Source: Arcobacter sp. F2176
Lineage (GTDB): Bacteria > Campylobacterota > Campylobacteria > Campylobacterales > Arcobacteraceae
Direction: 5' to 3'
DNA: 64,000 nucleotides
NCBI RefSeq assembly: GCF_004116465.1
Contig: NZ_PDJV01000003.1
Coordinates: forward strand, 62,001-126,000
Position numbers and translations under genes: made by a program. Shown here piece by piece: positions 49,942-60,062 of the stretch. Below the pieces are notes generated by a model, which was not told where the DNA came from, did no database searches, and was given only the letters and a program-made list of their open reading frames with translations. How positions within the stretch are numbered: position 1 is the stretch's first letter; each line of letters begins with the position of its first letter.

Positions 49942-52215
49942 TTGAAAAAAAACTTTTATTTATATATTATATTTGTACCCATATTATCTGTCTTAGTCTC
50001 TATTTCATTAATTACTTTGCATAATATTAATGAATTAAATACTAGTGCAGATGAAGATATAAAAGCATTTACAAAAAATTATTTAATCGAACAGAAGACA
50101 AAAATTTACAATAGAGTACATTTCTTTTCTAATATTATTAAAGTTAAAACAAATGAATTTAGAAGTGAACAAAAAATGGTATTTAAAGATAATACTGAAA
50201 AAATTGAATATTTCTCTAAGCACCTATTTAATTATCACAATTATAAAAATGATGATATTAAAAATAAAATTAAAGTAGAAATGATAAATCATTTATTCAA
50301 AAATAATCATTTAAATATTATTTTTGATTTAAAAAATAATGAATTATTATTTGATGGAAATAATATTCTAAAAGATGTTGATTTAAAATCTTTAAGTGAC
50401 ATAACTGGTCTGACAATTTTAAATAAGTATAGAAAATTTGATAGATTTATTGAATTTGATTTAAAAGGTAAAAGATACATATTTTATGCAAAAAAAGCAA
50501 AAGATTCACCATTATTAATTTTAAGTGGTGATAGCCTTGATACGATTAATGAAGAAATAAAAAATAAAATTTTAAATTCTCTTTTGAATTTTGATGTAGA
50601 TGATAGTTATTATATTTTTGTAATAGATTTATTTAACAAAAATGGTGGAGAAAATTATGGAAGAGTATTGCTTCATCAATCAACTCCATCATTACAAGGA
50701 CAATTTTTAAGTACAAATATTAAAGATGAGCGTTTAAAACAGTACAGATTTAGATATTTAGAAGTGATTAAAAACTATGGGGAAGGCTTTATTACTTATG
50801 ATTATACAAAACCAGAAAGTAAGGAAATATTTAAAAAACTCTCCTTTTTGTATTTGCAAAAAGATTGGAATTGGATAATTGGAACTGGATTTTATTTTGA
50901 TGATTTAGATTTTAAGACAGAAGAATTTAAGTCATCAATTGAAAAGAAAATAAAAAGAAGCGTAAATACTGCGATTATTGTTGGTATTCTACTCATTATT
51001 TTTATATCAATTGCTATATATTTTATAACTTCAAAATTAAATAAGATAATTAATGACTACTCAAATGATTTAAACAAAAGTAATGAAAGCTTACGAAAAC
51101 AAAAAGATGTATTTAAAACACTTTTTGATAAATCTACTGATGGTATTATTATTTATTCAGAAGATGGATATATCATTAATTGTAATGATTCTGTAGTTAG
51201 AATGTTAGATTATGAAGATAAGTTTTTTATTACAAATAAAAAATTACAAGATATTTCTCCAAAAAAACAAAATGAAAATGATACTTCTGCATTAAAAGAA
51301 AAACTTTTTCAAATAGTCTCTTTTAATAATCAAACATATAATTTTGAATGGGTATTCTTGTCAAAAAATGGTAGAAAATTATTTTGTGAAATAAGAACTA
51401 CAAGATTAATTTTGGATGATAATAATATTGTTCATGCAATAATTAGAGATATTACATACAAAAAAGAGTTAGAAGAAAAGAATAAAAGACAACAAGTTAT
51501 GCTTGCAGAGGAGTCAAAAAAATCTGCACTTGGTGAAATGCTTACAATGATAGCTCACCAATGGAGACAACCTTTAAATAATATAAACTTATTGATTCAT
51601 TTTGTAAGGGATACTTTTGATACAGGAAAGTTTTCAAAAGAAGAGATAAAAGAAATAACTTTAGATATGAAAAGACAAATTGAGTATTTATCAAATACAA
51701 TTAATGATTTTACAAATTTTACAAATCCTAAAAAAGAGACAACTCTTTTTTGTGTAAAAGATGCCATTGAAAGAACTTATAATTTAGCTATTGCACAGTT
51801 TGAAAAAAATGGTATAAAAGTATTTATTGAATCTGAAGAAATAGAAGTTTATGGAATAGAAAATGAGTTTATGCAAATTATTTTAAATATTATAAATAAT
51901 GCGAAAGATGCACTTATTGAAAATAATAATAAAGAGAAATTTCTTTTTATAAATGCAAAAAAAATAGATAATAAATTAGTATTAACAATTAAAGATACAG
52001 CAGGTGGAATTTCAAATAAAGTTATTTCTAGAATATTTGATCCATATTTTACAACTAAACATAAAAATAATGGTACAGGTATTGGTTTATACATGTGTAA
52101 TCAAATAATTAAACAATACAAAAATGGTGTAATTAAAGCTAGCAATGAAAACTTTAATTATAATAATAAGGATTACAAAGGTGCAATGTTTACACTAAAG
52201 TTAGATTTAGATTAA
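49942..52215 (+). CDS. Sensor histidine kinase with Cache and PAS domains
   Basis: 757 residues from TTG (AAGGA seven bases upstream). Membrane helix about 7-26; long periplasmic part with a Cache domain (SYYIFVIDLFNKNGG through NWIIGTGFYFDDLDF, about 225-330); second helix about 345-367; PAS domain about 390-510 (DKSTDGIIIYSEDGYIINCN, then HAIIRDIT); H-box MIAHQWRQPL near 534-543; N-box NIINNAKDAL; G-boxes DTAGGISNKVISRIFDPYFTTK and GTGIGLYM. No response regulator gene is adjacent. Its 3' end overlaps the convergent ABC gene by 9 bases. Confidence 0.9.
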   Translation: MKKNFYLYIIFVPILSVLVSISLITLHNINELNTSADEDIKAFTKNYLIEQKTKIYNRVHFFSNIIKVKTNEFRSEQKMVFKDNTEKIEYFSKHLFNYHNYKNDDIKNKIKVEMINHLFKNNHLNIIFDLKNNELLFDGNNILKDVDLKSLSDITGLTILNKYRKFDRFIEFDLKGKRYIFYAKKAKDSPLLILSGDSLDTINEEIKNKILNSLLNFDVDDSYYIFVIDLFNKNGGENYGRVLLHQSTPSLQGQFLSTNIKDERLKQYRFRYLEVIKNYGEGFITYDYTKPESKEIFKKLSFLYLQKDWNWIIGTGFYFDDLDFKTEEFKSSIEKKIKRSVNTAIIVGILLIIFISIAIYFITSKLNKIINDYSNDLNKSNESLRKQKDVFKTLFDKSTDGIIIYSEDGYIINCNDSVVRMLDYEDKFFITNKKLQDISPKKQNENDTSALKEKLFQIVSFNNQTYNFEWVFLSKNGRKLFCEIRTTRLILDDNNIVHAIIRDITYKKELEEKNKRQQVMLAEESKKSALGEMLTMIAHQWRQPLNNINLLIHFVRDTFDTGKFSKEEIKEITLDMKRQIEYLSNTINDFTNFTNPKKETTLFCVKDAIERTYNLAIAQFEKNGIKVFIESEEIEVYGIENEFMQIILNIINNAKDALIENNNKEKFLFINAKKIDNKLVLTIKDTAGGISNKVISRIFDPYFTTKHKNNGTGIGLYMCNQIIKQYKNGVIKASNENFNYNNKDYKGAMFTLKLDLD

Positions 52216-53982
52216 TTGATTTTTAATAAAATCTTGATAATGTCCTTCCACATCTTCAAGTTCATCATGTGTACCTCTTTGGACAATTTCACCACCTTCT
52301 AAAACAAAAATTTTATCTGCATTTTTTACTGTACTTAATCTATGGGCAATAGTAATTACAGTTTTATCTTTTAATATAGGTTGCAATGAGTTAAAAAGTT
52401 TTGTCTCAGTGTTTACATCTAAAGCTGATGTAGATTCATCAAAAATAACCACATTGGCTCTTGAAACAATCATTCTTGCTATTGATAACCTTTGTCTTTG
52501 TCCTCCACTTAATCTAACACCATGTTTACCTACAATTGTATCTAAGCCATTTGGCATATCTTGTATACTTTCGTACAGTTGAGCTATTTTAAGTGCTTCA
52601 AAAATATCTTCATCACTTATATTTTCATTGTCCATTGAAATATTAAATCTAAGGGTATTATTAAATAAAATTGGCATTTGAAGAACTAAAAATATGTTTT
52701 TCCTCAAAGACTCTTTATTTATTTCATCTGTATTTATACCATTATAAGTAATCTCCCCAGAATTTTTTTGATAAAACCCAGAGATAATTTGTGCTAAAGT
52801 AGTTTTCCCACTTCCACTAGCTCCTATTAGAGCAACTTTATCATTAGGTTTAATATTTAAAGTAATATCTTTTAAAATTGGTTTGTCTTCTATATATGAG
52901 AAATATAGATTTTTTATATCTATCTCTATGTCTTTTATTTCAAGTGGTAGTTCAATTGTTCCCGTATTTTCTTTTTTCAATTGGAAAATTTTATTGATTC
53001 TTTTTAACGCTGCACTTGCATTTGCATAAGAGTATTGAATAGATAAAATATCTTGAATAGGTGTCATTATAAACCAAATATATCCAAACATAGCAAACAT
53101 CATACCAATTGATAGATTGCTATAAGCAACCATTACAAGTCCAGCTGCTCTTAAAACTTCAAAAGCAACTAAAAATATAGTAAATGAAAATCTCTCATAA
53201 GCTACACTTTTAAAGTTAAATTCATCAGATGTTTTTTTCACATTAAGAGCATTTTTTATAGATTGGTTAAAAAAATATTTTTCTTTATTACTTGCTTTTA
53301 TTTGACCAAATAAATCAAGAGTTTCTCCTAAATTATTTTGGAAATTTTCAACTGCTTCATTCTCCTTTTTCTTTAGTTGTCCAACACTTCTTGATATTTT
53401 TTTTGATAGTAATATAATTACTGGTTGAATAAAAAGAATCATAAAGCCCAAAATAGGGTGTATAGAAATCATTACAATAGAAACACCAATAAGTGTTAAA
53501 ATTGAAGATATAAATTTACTAGCACCATTTATGATAAATGAATCCAAAGTATTTACATCTGTTACTAAATTTGAAGTAATGGCTCCTGAACCCATACTTT
53601 CATATTCATTCATATTTACTTGTTTTAAGTGTAATAGTATCTTTTCTCTAATTTTAAAAGTTACATATTTTGATATCTTAGTAAAAATTTTAGTAGTAAT
53701 TGCACTAAATATAAAATATAAAATTCTTAAAAGAATTACTGCAATTGTTACAATTGTAATATAATAAAAAGCATTTCCTGAGTTAAAAAAATAATTAATA
53801 TTATTTACAAAAAAGGCTGGTTTATTTAATAATACTTCATCAACAAGTGCTGGAAGCATCAAAGGTATTGGAATACTTATGCAAATAGCAATAAATGTAA
53901 AAACTTGTCCCCAAAGAAGATCTTTTTTGTTTTCTATTATTAATTTGAATATTTTTTTTAAAGTAATGGTGTCTTTTTTCAT
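52207..53982 (-). CDS. ABC exporter, fused permease-ATPase (MsbA-like)
   Basis: 591 residues. Six-helix export domain in about 1-320, then an ATPase with Walker A GASGSGKTT near residues 385-393, signature LSGGQRQR near 487-494, Walker B VVIFDESTSALD and the switch histidine in TIAHRLST. It would act as a homodimer or heterodimer exporting lipids, peptides or drugs. It is a single gene, so substrate cannot be fixed from context. Confidence 0.88.
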   Translation of the reverse strand: MKKDTITLKKIFKLIIENKKDLLWGQVFTFIAICISIPIPLMLPALVDEVLLNKPAFFVNNINYFFNSGNAFYYITIVTIAVILLRILYFIFSAITTKIFTKISKYVTFKIREKILLHLKQVNMNEYESMGSGAITSNLVTDVNTLDSFIINGASKFISSILTLIGVSIVMISIHPILGFMILFIQPVIILLSKKISRSVGQLKKKENEAVENFQNNLGETLDLFGQIKASNKEKYFFNQSIKNALNVKKTSDEFNFKSVAYERFSFTIFLVAFEVLRAAGLVMVAYSNLSIGMMFAMFGYIWFIMTPIQDILSIQYSYANASAALKRINKIFQLKKENTGTIELPLEIKDIEIDIKNLYFSYIEDKPILKDITLNIKPNDKVALIGASGSGKTTLAQIISGFYQKNSGEITYNGINTDEINKESLRKNIFLVLQMPILFNNTLRFNISMDNENISDEDIFEALKIAQLYESIQDMPNGLDTIVGKHGVRLSGGQRQRLSIARMIVSRANVVIFDESTSALDVNTETKLFNSLQPILKDKTVITIAHRLSTVKNADKIFVLEGGEIVQRGTHDELEDVEGHYQDFIKNQLI

Positions 53983-54086
53983 AGAGGGATTATATCTTTG
54001 TTATTTTAATAGCTTATTAATTCAAAATTATTGTAATTTTTTTAAAATATAATTTAAATCAAAAACCTTTTTAGCTATTATTTCAT

Positions 54087-54533
54087 ATGGAAAAAATAGT
54101 AAGTACAAGAGAATTAAAAAAGAACTTTTTAGAGTTATGTAATGAAATATCAAATGATGACTCAAAAGCCTTATTAGATTTAAAAAATACAGATAAAATT
54201 GAATTTATGTTAAAGCCTTATTGTACTGAAGAATACCCTATAAGAAAGGTTCTAATTCTTTACCACAGGTATGCATGTGTTGCTTTTATATCAGCAGAGT
54301 TTGTAAAAAATGCAAAGGTTTATATAGATGATGTTTTGACTAAGTATATAGTCTTGGCACTTGTTAACAAACCAGATCCAGATGAAGTTTCAGTAGTATA
54401 CTCAAATGTAGATGCACTTTCTAGGTTCCCAACTAGACCAATATCTATAAAAGATATAATCGCATATTTAGAATCTGAAAATATAGAAGAGACCCTAAGA
54501 GAATTTTATAAAAAGAAACAACTTTTCTTTTAA
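54087..54533 (+). CDS. Hypothetical cytosolic protein
   Basis: 148 residues with no signal peptide or membrane helix. Opens STRELKKNFLELCNEISND and ends IEETLREFYKKKQLFF. The family is not recognised; the centre (PIRKVLILYHRYACVAFISAEFVKNAK) suggests an alpha/beta fold. No clear Shine-Dalgarno sequence precedes the ATG. It converges with the HAD gene with a 4-base overlap. Confidence 0.6.
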   Translation: MEKIVSTRELKKNFLELCNEISNDDSKALLDLKNTDKIEFMLKPYCTEEYPIRKVLILYHRYACVAFISAEFVKNAKVYIDDVLTKYIVLALVNKPDPDEVSVVYSNVDALSRFPTRPISIKDIIAYLESENIEETLREFYKKKQLFF

Positions 54534-55159
54534 TCTAAAATTTTTAAAAGATCTTCCAATTTTGATATTTTGTATTTTGCTTTTGAAAAATCTTGTGTTT
54601 TTGTAAATTCATTATGTACTATGGCGCAATCAATATTTGCAGCTCTTGCAGATATTAAACCTCTCTCAGAGTCTTCTATTACTATAGCTTCATCATTTTT
54701 GGCATTGAATTTTTCTAAACCTTTTAAATAAGGATCAGGGTGTGGTTTTGATTTAGCATAGTCTTCAACACATAAAACAAAATCCATAAAATCAGTAATA
54801 CCACGATTTTTATGAATTATCTCAAAATCAACTCTTCTGGAAGTTGTAACGATTCCCATTTTATATTTTTTGCTAAGTTCATTTAAAACATCATGTACAT
54901 TTTCAATAGCAATATCTTCTTTTTTTAAATATTCTTGATAATATAAATCTCTTTGATTTCTCGCAATTATTATCTCTTGTGTAGTGGCATTTGGTGCAGC
55001 AACCCAAACTCCATTTCCATCTGTCATAATTTTCATATAATCATCAAATTGAATATTTACATTAAAAAACTCTTTTAAAGCTCTTTTACTAGCTTCAAAA
55101 TAAAGTGGTTCTGTTTCTACTAAAACTCCGTCGTTATCAAAAAGTATATATTTTTTCAT
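54530..55159 (-). CDS. HAD-superfamily hydrolase (phosphatase/phosphoglucomutase-like)
   Basis: 209 residues. Motif I is FDNDGVLVETEP near residues 7-18 (DxD nucleophile and acid), motif II TTSRR, motif III lysine in KSKPHPDPYLKG near 133-144, motif IV VIEDSERG near 155-162. Subfamily I with a helical cap. Such enzymes dephosphorylate small metabolites or interconvert sugar phosphates. Its start overlaps the upstream gene end by 23 bases. The substrate is unknown. Confidence 0.88.
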   Translation of the reverse strand: MKKYILFDNDGVLVETEPLYFEASKRALKEFFNVNIQFDDYMKIMTDGNGVWVAAPNATTQEIIIARNQRDLYYQEYLKKEDIAIENVHDVLNELSKKYKMGIVTTSRRVDFEIIHKNRGITDFMDFVLCVEDYAKSKPHPDPYLKGLEKFNAKNDEAIVIEDSERGLISARAANIDCAIVHNEFTKTQDFSKAKYKISKLEDLLKILD

Positions 55160-55556
55160 ATATTATGTATTTCTCCAAATAATCATTTACAATTATATTA
55201 TGATCTTTTAATCTATCTCTTACAAAAGCTATTTTTGCTTTGCCATTTTCCATATAAAATGCCCCAATAGCATTTTTATAATAACTTAATTGTATTAAAC
55301 TAGAAGCTAGTATTGGCTTATCGTTTATAATTTTTAATCTGTAATATTCATTTATATATATCAAATCACTTTTATATAATTCTTTAGTATATTTTATATT
55401 TTTAAAACTATATTCTAGATTTCCAATATTATAAATTAGTATCTCTTTTTTATTAGGAAATAATCCTTGAAATACTTCTTCATGGTATTTAGAATAAAGA
55501 TTTTCTGCTTTTACTAAACTAGTAATTATAAGCAGTGTTAAAAATATTTTTTTCAA
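55137..55556 (-). CDS. Exported hypothetical protein
   Basis: 139 residues with a signal peptide (about 1-17, SLVKA cleavage region). The mature part is rich in tyrosine and isoleucine (NLYSKYHEEVFQGLFPNKKE). Family not recognised. The 3' end overlaps the HAD gene by 23 bases, suggesting cotranscription. Presumably periplasmic. Confidence 0.6.
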   Translation of the reverse strand: MKKIFLTLLIITSLVKAENLYSKYHEEVFQGLFPNKKEILIYNIGNLEYSFKNIKYTKELYKSDLIYINEYYRLKIINDKPILASSLIQLSYYKNAIGAFYMENGKAKIAFVRDRLKDHNIIVNDYLEKYIIYEKIYTF

Positions 55557-55602
55557 AATGAATATCTCACTCCTGATTTATTATTTAAATTTTTATGACA
55601 CT

Positions 55603-56349
55603 CTATTCATAAGGCATAGGAATAGGAGGTAATTCTCTAAATGCTTCTTTAACTGCATTTGTTATACTAGCTCTATATTTATAGTTTTCAACTGGATTAC
55701 TAAACTGTAAAAGTTCTTTTGCACTTTGCAATCCCCTTTCTTTTTTGTAAACAAAGGCAACTTTTTTACCCATATCTTCTGTTCTATTAAATATTGTATT
55801 ACTATAAGTTCGAATAAATGTAAACTCTTTTTGGCTTATTTTATCTCCCCAACAGAAAAACACAAATTTACCTGAAGGAACAATATTATTTGCATCTTGG
55901 TACATAATATCTCTATCAAATTCTGTATTTTGCATCGAGTAATATTTTTCTAAATCTTCATCAAACTTTGTAAGCAAAGTTGTAGAATTGATATTTTTTT
56001 CTATTAGGTTAAAAAGGCTTTTCATCTCAATTAGTTTACCTTTTAATCTAGGTCCAAAGGCATGTTTAAATACAGTGATATATGTCTCACATTTTAATTC
56101 AGTAAATTCACCAAAGTTATCAAAGTCTTGATCTAATAAAAATTTTTCAGAATCATATCCTATAGGAGTAACAACTGGATTATATATAAATATTGTTCCT
56201 TCTATGTTTTTTTTTCTATCTTTTTTTGTTTTAATCATATTTTCAAATTCTTCAGGAGTTATCTCTTCTTCATCATAGTTAAAATATAAATAACTTGATG
56301 TTAAAAAGATTTCCTCATATTTAGTCTCAATTTTACCGAAATATTGCAT
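55603..56349 (-). CDS. Hypothetical cytosolic protein
   Basis: 248 residues, no signal peptide or membrane helix. Features include an acidic cluster NYDEEEITPEEFENM near residues 23-38, GKFVFFCWGDKISQKEFTF near 155-173 and a C-terminal PPIPMP. I recognise no family. A weak AAGG site lies before the ATG. It is a single gene between the small exported protein and the M23 peptidase. Confidence 0.6.
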   Translation of the reverse strand: MQYFGKIETKYEEIFLTSSYLYFNYDEEEITPEEFENMIKTKKDRKKNIEGTIFIYNPVVTPIGYDSEKFLLDQDFDNFGEFTELKCETYITVFKHAFGPRLKGKLIEMKSLFNLIEKNINSTTLLTKFDEDLEKYYSMQNTEFDRDIMYQDANNIVPSGKFVFFCWGDKISQKEFTFIRTYSNTIFNRTEDMGKKVAFVYKKERGLQSAKELLQFSNPVENYKYRASITNAVKEAFRELPPIPMPYE

Positions 56350-56478
56350 TATTGCCTTTCTTGTGTTAAATCTAATAAGGAAAAGAGTCCTTATATTGTT
56401 TTGTAATTATACTTAAAAGTTTTATTTTTTGTATTAAGAGTTTACAAAATATTCTGTTTTGATATTTTATATTAAAGA

Positions 56479-57417
56479 CTAGTATCTTTCATTAAGTTTA
56501 TTAAGTAGTTTAAATAGTTCTTGAGGATCAACTAAAACTCCATGAATCCTTGTTCCAAAATGCAAGTGAGGACCTGTTATTCTTCCTGTTTCACCAGATA
56601 ATCCTATTTTATCATCTCGTTTAATTTTTTGATCTTTTTTTACTAAAATTTTGCTAAGATGAAAATAGCAAGTGAAGATACCTTGTCCATGGTCAATTAT
56701 AATTGAGTTCCCAGAATAAAATCTATTTCCAGCAAATCTCACAATTCCATCATTAGCTGCTACGATAGGAGTTCCAATATCTGCTCTAAAATCAACTCCA
56801 CTGTGATAACTTTTAAGTTGTTTATTATAAACTCTTTTAGTACCAAAATCACTTGTAATCTTACTATACATAGGCATTATGAAATCTTTTTTCCAAAGTA
56901 TTTCTTTTGTAGTTGTATTGTAAATATCCATTGCTTGTTTATATTCTTTATTAGCTCTTATCTTGTCTTTATTATTTAAATTTATTTTTGAGTTTGCTAC
57001 TTTTATTTCTTCACTTTTGTAATTTCCCTTATAAATATTTATTTTAATAGAAGTAAATAATCTTCTATTATCTTTTATATATGAGATTATAACTTTATCA
57101 TTTCCACTTTTGTGATAATAAGAAATAGGTATAAGAGCATAAAAAGAGTCTTTTTTAAAGGTATCTTTATAAAAAGGCAAATTAATATTTCCCAAAGTTA
57201 ATTTAGGATCTGTTATTTTTTCATGTATTATTTGTATTAGTAGAGTTTGTCCATTGGCAATATTCTTTTCATATTTTATTTGTAAAGGAGTGTTTTTATC
57301 TAAATACAGTTTTTTTGCATTATTAATATTGTTTTGATATTGATAAATATTCGTCGAATTTGAGAATGCAAGGGTCGTAAATAGGGTTAAAAGTAGGGTA
57401 TTTTTAAAAATATTCAT
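56479..57417 (-). CDS. M23-family peptidoglycan endopeptidase
   Basis: 312 residues with a signal peptide (about 1-18). An N-terminal beta-rich domain is followed by the LytM domain: YHSGVDFRAD near residues 204-213 (zinc H and D), and the HLHFG motif near 284-288 with GRITGP before it. It cleaves peptide cross-links in the cell wall. Related Campylobacterota enzymes shape the cell. The CPXCG gene lies 5 bases upstream, in the same operon. Confidence 0.9.
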   Translation of the reverse strand: MNIFKNTLLLTLFTTLAFSNSTNIYQYQNNINNAKKLYLDKNTPLQIKYEKNIANGQTLLIQIIHEKITDPKLTLGNINLPFYKDTFKKDSFYALIPISYYHKSGNDKVIISYIKDNRRLFTSIKINIYKGNYKSEEIKVANSKINLNNKDKIRANKEYKQAMDIYNTTTKEILWKKDFIMPMYSKITSDFGTKRVYNKQLKSYHSGVDFRADIGTPIVAANDGIVRFAGNRFYSGNSIIIDHGQGIFTCYFHLSKILVKKDQKIKRDDKIGLSGETGRITGPHLHFGTRIHGVLVDPQELFKLLNKLNERY

Positions 57418-57422
57418 AATGT

Positions 57423-57617
57423 TTAAAATTCATTTCCTTCTATTAAATTATAACTAAATGTTGTTACTATACCATCTTCAACATTGTAAGAAACTTCAAT
57501 GGGTCTACAACAAACTTCACAATCATCTACTATTTCCGTATATCCAAAAACTCCAGTATCTACTAAAATAGTTATAGCTTGTCTACAATAAGGACATGTT
57601 AAGTTTAACTCTTCCAT
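57423..57617 (-). CDS. CPXCG-motif cysteine-rich protein
   Basis: 64 residues with two cysteine pairs, CPYC near residues 9-12 and the CEVCC cluster near 33-37, followed by RPIEV. This is the Cys_rich_CPXG family, presumably binding zinc. Cytosolic, function unknown. First gene of a two-gene unit with the M23 peptidase; divergent from the YebC gene. Confidence 0.85.
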   Translation of the reverse strand: MEELNLTCPYCRQAITILVDTGVFGYTEIVDDCEVCCRPIEVSYNVEDGIVTTFSYNLIEGNEF

Positions 57618-57661
57618 TAGCTTACCTTTTTAAATGTATAATATCATATTTATAACAAACT

Positions 57662-57670
57662 TGCTATAAT
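57662..57670 (+). promoter_or_regulatory. Extended -10 promoter of the yebC-like gene
   Basis: TGCTATAAT, an exact extended -10 element, 33 bases before the ATG at 57704, with GGAGAA as ribosome site. Confidence 0.6.
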
Positions 57671-57703
57671 CGCATAAAATTATGAAAATTATTGGAGAAA
57701 TTT

Positions 57704-58414
57704 ATGGGTAGAGCCTTTGAATATAGAAAAGCAGCCAAAATGAAAAGATGGGGAAACATGTCAAGAGTTTTCCCAAAACTAGCACGTGCAATTGAAGTAG
57801 CAGCAAAAGCTGGAGTCCCAGATCCTGAGATGAATTCAGCGCTTAGAACTGCAATTTTAAATGCAAAAGCTGAAAACATGCCAAAAGCAAATATTGATGC
57901 AGCTATTAAAAGAGCATCAGGAAAAGATTCAGCAAACTTTTCTGAAGTAAACTTTGAAGGTAAAGGACCTCATGGTGTTTTGATTTTTGTAGAAACTGCT
58001 ACAGATAACAATACAAGAACAGTTGCAAATGTTAAAATGTATTTTAATAAAAATGGTGGTTCTATGGCACCTACTGGTTCATTAGAATTCTTTTTTGATA
58101 GAAAAGCAATCTTTGAATTTAAAAAAACTGAAGACATGAGTATTGAAGAACTTGAACTTGAATTAATTGATGCAGGATTAGAAGAGATTGAAGAAGAAGA
58201 TGGAGTTGTTTTAGTAACAGCTGATTATAAAGATTTTGGTACTTTAAATAAAGCATTTGAAGATATGGGAATTGAACTTACAAAAGCAAAATTAGAGCGA
58301 ATCTCAAATAATCCTCAAGAATTTACAGAAGAACAACAAGAAGATATCGGTAAATTATTAGAAAAAATTGAAGATGATGATGATGTTCAAGCTGTTTATA
58401 CAAATATAGCATAA
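57704..58414 (+). CDS. YebC/PmpR family regulator (TACO1 family)
   Basis: 236 residues from the ATG at 57704, where the GGAGAA site is well placed; a frame to 57692 would use the site itself as coding sequence. Family marks: [20 protein letters not shown] opening, [36 protein letters not shown] and [21 protein letters not shown]. Members act as transcription regulators or, as recently shown for YebC/TACO1 proteins, help ribosomes translate proline-rich stretches. Single gene with a strong terminator. Confidence 0.93.
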   Translation: MGRAFEYRKAAKMKRWGNMSRVFPKLARAIEVAAKAGVPDPEMNSALRTAILNAKAENMPKANIDAAIKRASGKDSANFSEVNFEGKGPHGVLIFVETATDNNTRTVANVKMYFNKNGGSMAPTGSLEFFFDRKAIFEFKKTEDMSIEELELELIDAGLEEIEEEDGVVLVTADYKDFGTLNKAFEDMGIELTKAKLERISNNPQEFTEEQQEDIGKLLEKIEDDDDVQAVYTNIA

Positions 58415-58420
58415 TAAATA

Positions 58421-58450
58421 TACCAAATAATCATACAAGATTATTTGGTA
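58421..58450. terminator. Bidirectional terminator between yebC-like and M48 genes
   Basis: Perfect 12-bp arms, TACCAAATAATC (58421-58432) and GATTATTTGGTA (58439-58450), around ATACAA. It overlaps the end of the minus-strand M48 gene. T-rich sequence follows on the plus strand. Confidence 0.75.
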
Positions 58451-59199
58451 TTATTTCTTTTAATCTCTTGTATTACTTTTGAAATATCAGCAATTCTTGT
58501 ACTAGAGTTTGGATGTGTTGAGAAAAACTCAATTGACTCTTTTTTACCACTACTCATATTTTTCCAAAAATTTAATGCTTCATCGATATTATATCCAGCT
58601 TTATACATTAGATGTATCCCTATCTCATCAGCTTCACTCTCTTGCATTCTTCCATAGGGTAATAAAACTCCATATTGAGCTCCTACTCCATAAGCTGTGT
58701 TAAAGGCATTTGTATATTCTGGCGCTTGAGAACCTAATACAATATTTCCTAATACTTGTACCCCTTGCGCTAACATTCCAGTACTCATTCTTTCAGCCCC
58801 ATGTCTTGCAAGTGCATGGGCAATCTCATGGGACATTACAGTTGCTAGTTGATCATCATTTTTAGCAACACTTAGTATTCCTGTATAAACTACAACTTTC
58901 CCACCTGGAAGACAAAAGGCATTTTTCTCTTTATTATTTACTAAATTAAATTCCCACTTATAATCTTTTCTATTGACTACTTTTGCAATTTTTTGACCTA
59001 TCTCTTTTACTTTTTTTGATTCTTTTGTATTTGTTATTACTTCAGATTTTTTTAGTGTATTTTCATAAGATTTTTCACCTAAAGCTAATTCTTGATCTTT
59101 AGATATTAAAATCATTTGTGATCTATTTGTAAAGGGTGCTTTACTTGTACATCCAACTAGTAAAAAAAATAGAAGTAATACCAAAACATATTTTTTCAT
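58441..59199 (-). CDS. M48-family metallopeptidase lipoprotein
   Basis: 252 residues from the ATG at 59199, best placed after AAAGGA; an ATG two codons earlier overlaps the previous stop. Lipobox LVGC (Cys17). Zinc motif HEIAH near residues 120-124 and third ligand glutamate in ESEADEIG near residues 186-193. The family (LoiP/YcaL-like) degrades misfolded outer-membrane proteins from the periplasmic face. Coupled to the DUF3108 gene upstream. Confidence 0.9.
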   Translation of the reverse strand: MKKYVLVLLLFFLLVGCTSKAPFTNRSQMILISKDQELALGEKSYENTLKKSEVITNTKESKKVKEIGQKIAKVVNRKDYKWEFNLVNNKEKNAFCLPGGKVVVYTGILSVAKNDDQLATVMSHEIAHALARHGAERMSTGMLAQGVQVLGNIVLGSQAPEYTNAFNTAYGVGAQYGVLLPYGRMQESEADEIGIHLMYKAGYNIDEALNFWKNMSSGKKESIEFFSTHPNSSTRIADISKVIQEIKRNNTK

Positions 59200-59201
59200 T
59201 A

Positions 59202-59990
59202 TCATCCTTTGTTTATTTTAAATTTTATCATTTCACCTGTAATATCACCAAAAATAAGTACATCTTTTAAAACTACTTTATCACAAAAGCCTTCTTTATT
59301 TAAAGATATAAAAAGTTCTCCATTTGAACTTGAAAATATTTTTTGATGAATTGAGACTATAAACTTTTTATTTTTAGTATTTAAAGCCTCTTGTAACTCT
59401 TTATAAGCTTCATTTTTTGGAATTATTATATCTAATTTTCCATTATCTTTATTTGCACCAATAGCTTTAAAAGCATAACTATTGCCTTTCTTAAAACTTG
59501 GAACAACTTTAGTTATATTAAAAAAAAGTGATAATAAATCATTTGTTGCAAAAAAATTTGTAAACTCTTTTGACTCATTAATTTCCCAAGATTCTTTCTT
59601 TTTTAAGTTTTCATCATATCTTATATTAAGTTTTCTTTCATATTTTTTAACTAAAATTTGTTTATTTTTATAGTCAAAAAGATAAGTTTTTTTTCTTTTT
59701 TTATAATCATTATTTGAAATAGTTATATATTTATTTGGAATAAGTAAATTGTTTTTTATTTTTCCATAGCTTTCATAATACTCTTCTTTGTTACTACTTA
59801 AAAACTTTGCGATACCAGTTGCATAAGCATGTACTTTTATTTTATAAGTATCATTAGGAAGAATTTCAAGACTTGTTTTTGCAATACCCAATTCTCCAAA
59901 AATACCATAACTTATTTTATATGTAGCCTCAAAGGTTTTAGCATTTAAAAATATAGATAAAAAGATTATAAATATAATTATTTTGTTCAT
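59202..59990 (-). CDS. DUF3108-family exported protein
   Basis: 262 residues with a signal peptide (about 1-17). The mature protein begins FEATYKISYGIFGELGIAKTSL, which fits the DUF3108 family of periplasmic beta-rich proteins, with a lipocalin-like series of strands. Function unknown; a role in envelope lipid or outer-membrane handling is plausible given the coupled M48 lipoprotein. Confidence 0.78.
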   Translation of the reverse strand: MNKIIIFIIFLSIFLNAKTFEATYKISYGIFGELGIAKTSLEILPNDTYKIKVHAYATGIAKFLSSNKEEYYESYGKIKNNLLIPNKYITISNNDYKKRKKTYLFDYKNKQILVKKYERKLNIRYDENLKKKESWEINESKEFTNFFATNDLLSLFFNITKVVPSFKKGNSYAFKAIGANKDNGKLDIIIPKNEAYKELQEALNTKNKKFIVSIHQKIFSSSNGELFISLNKEGFCDKVVLKDVLIFGDITGEMIKFKINKG

Positions 59991-60062
59991 AATTAATTAT
60001 AACATACAAAGTTTTATACTATTTTCTATTATAATATTTGAAAATTTATGAGGGACTTTTTA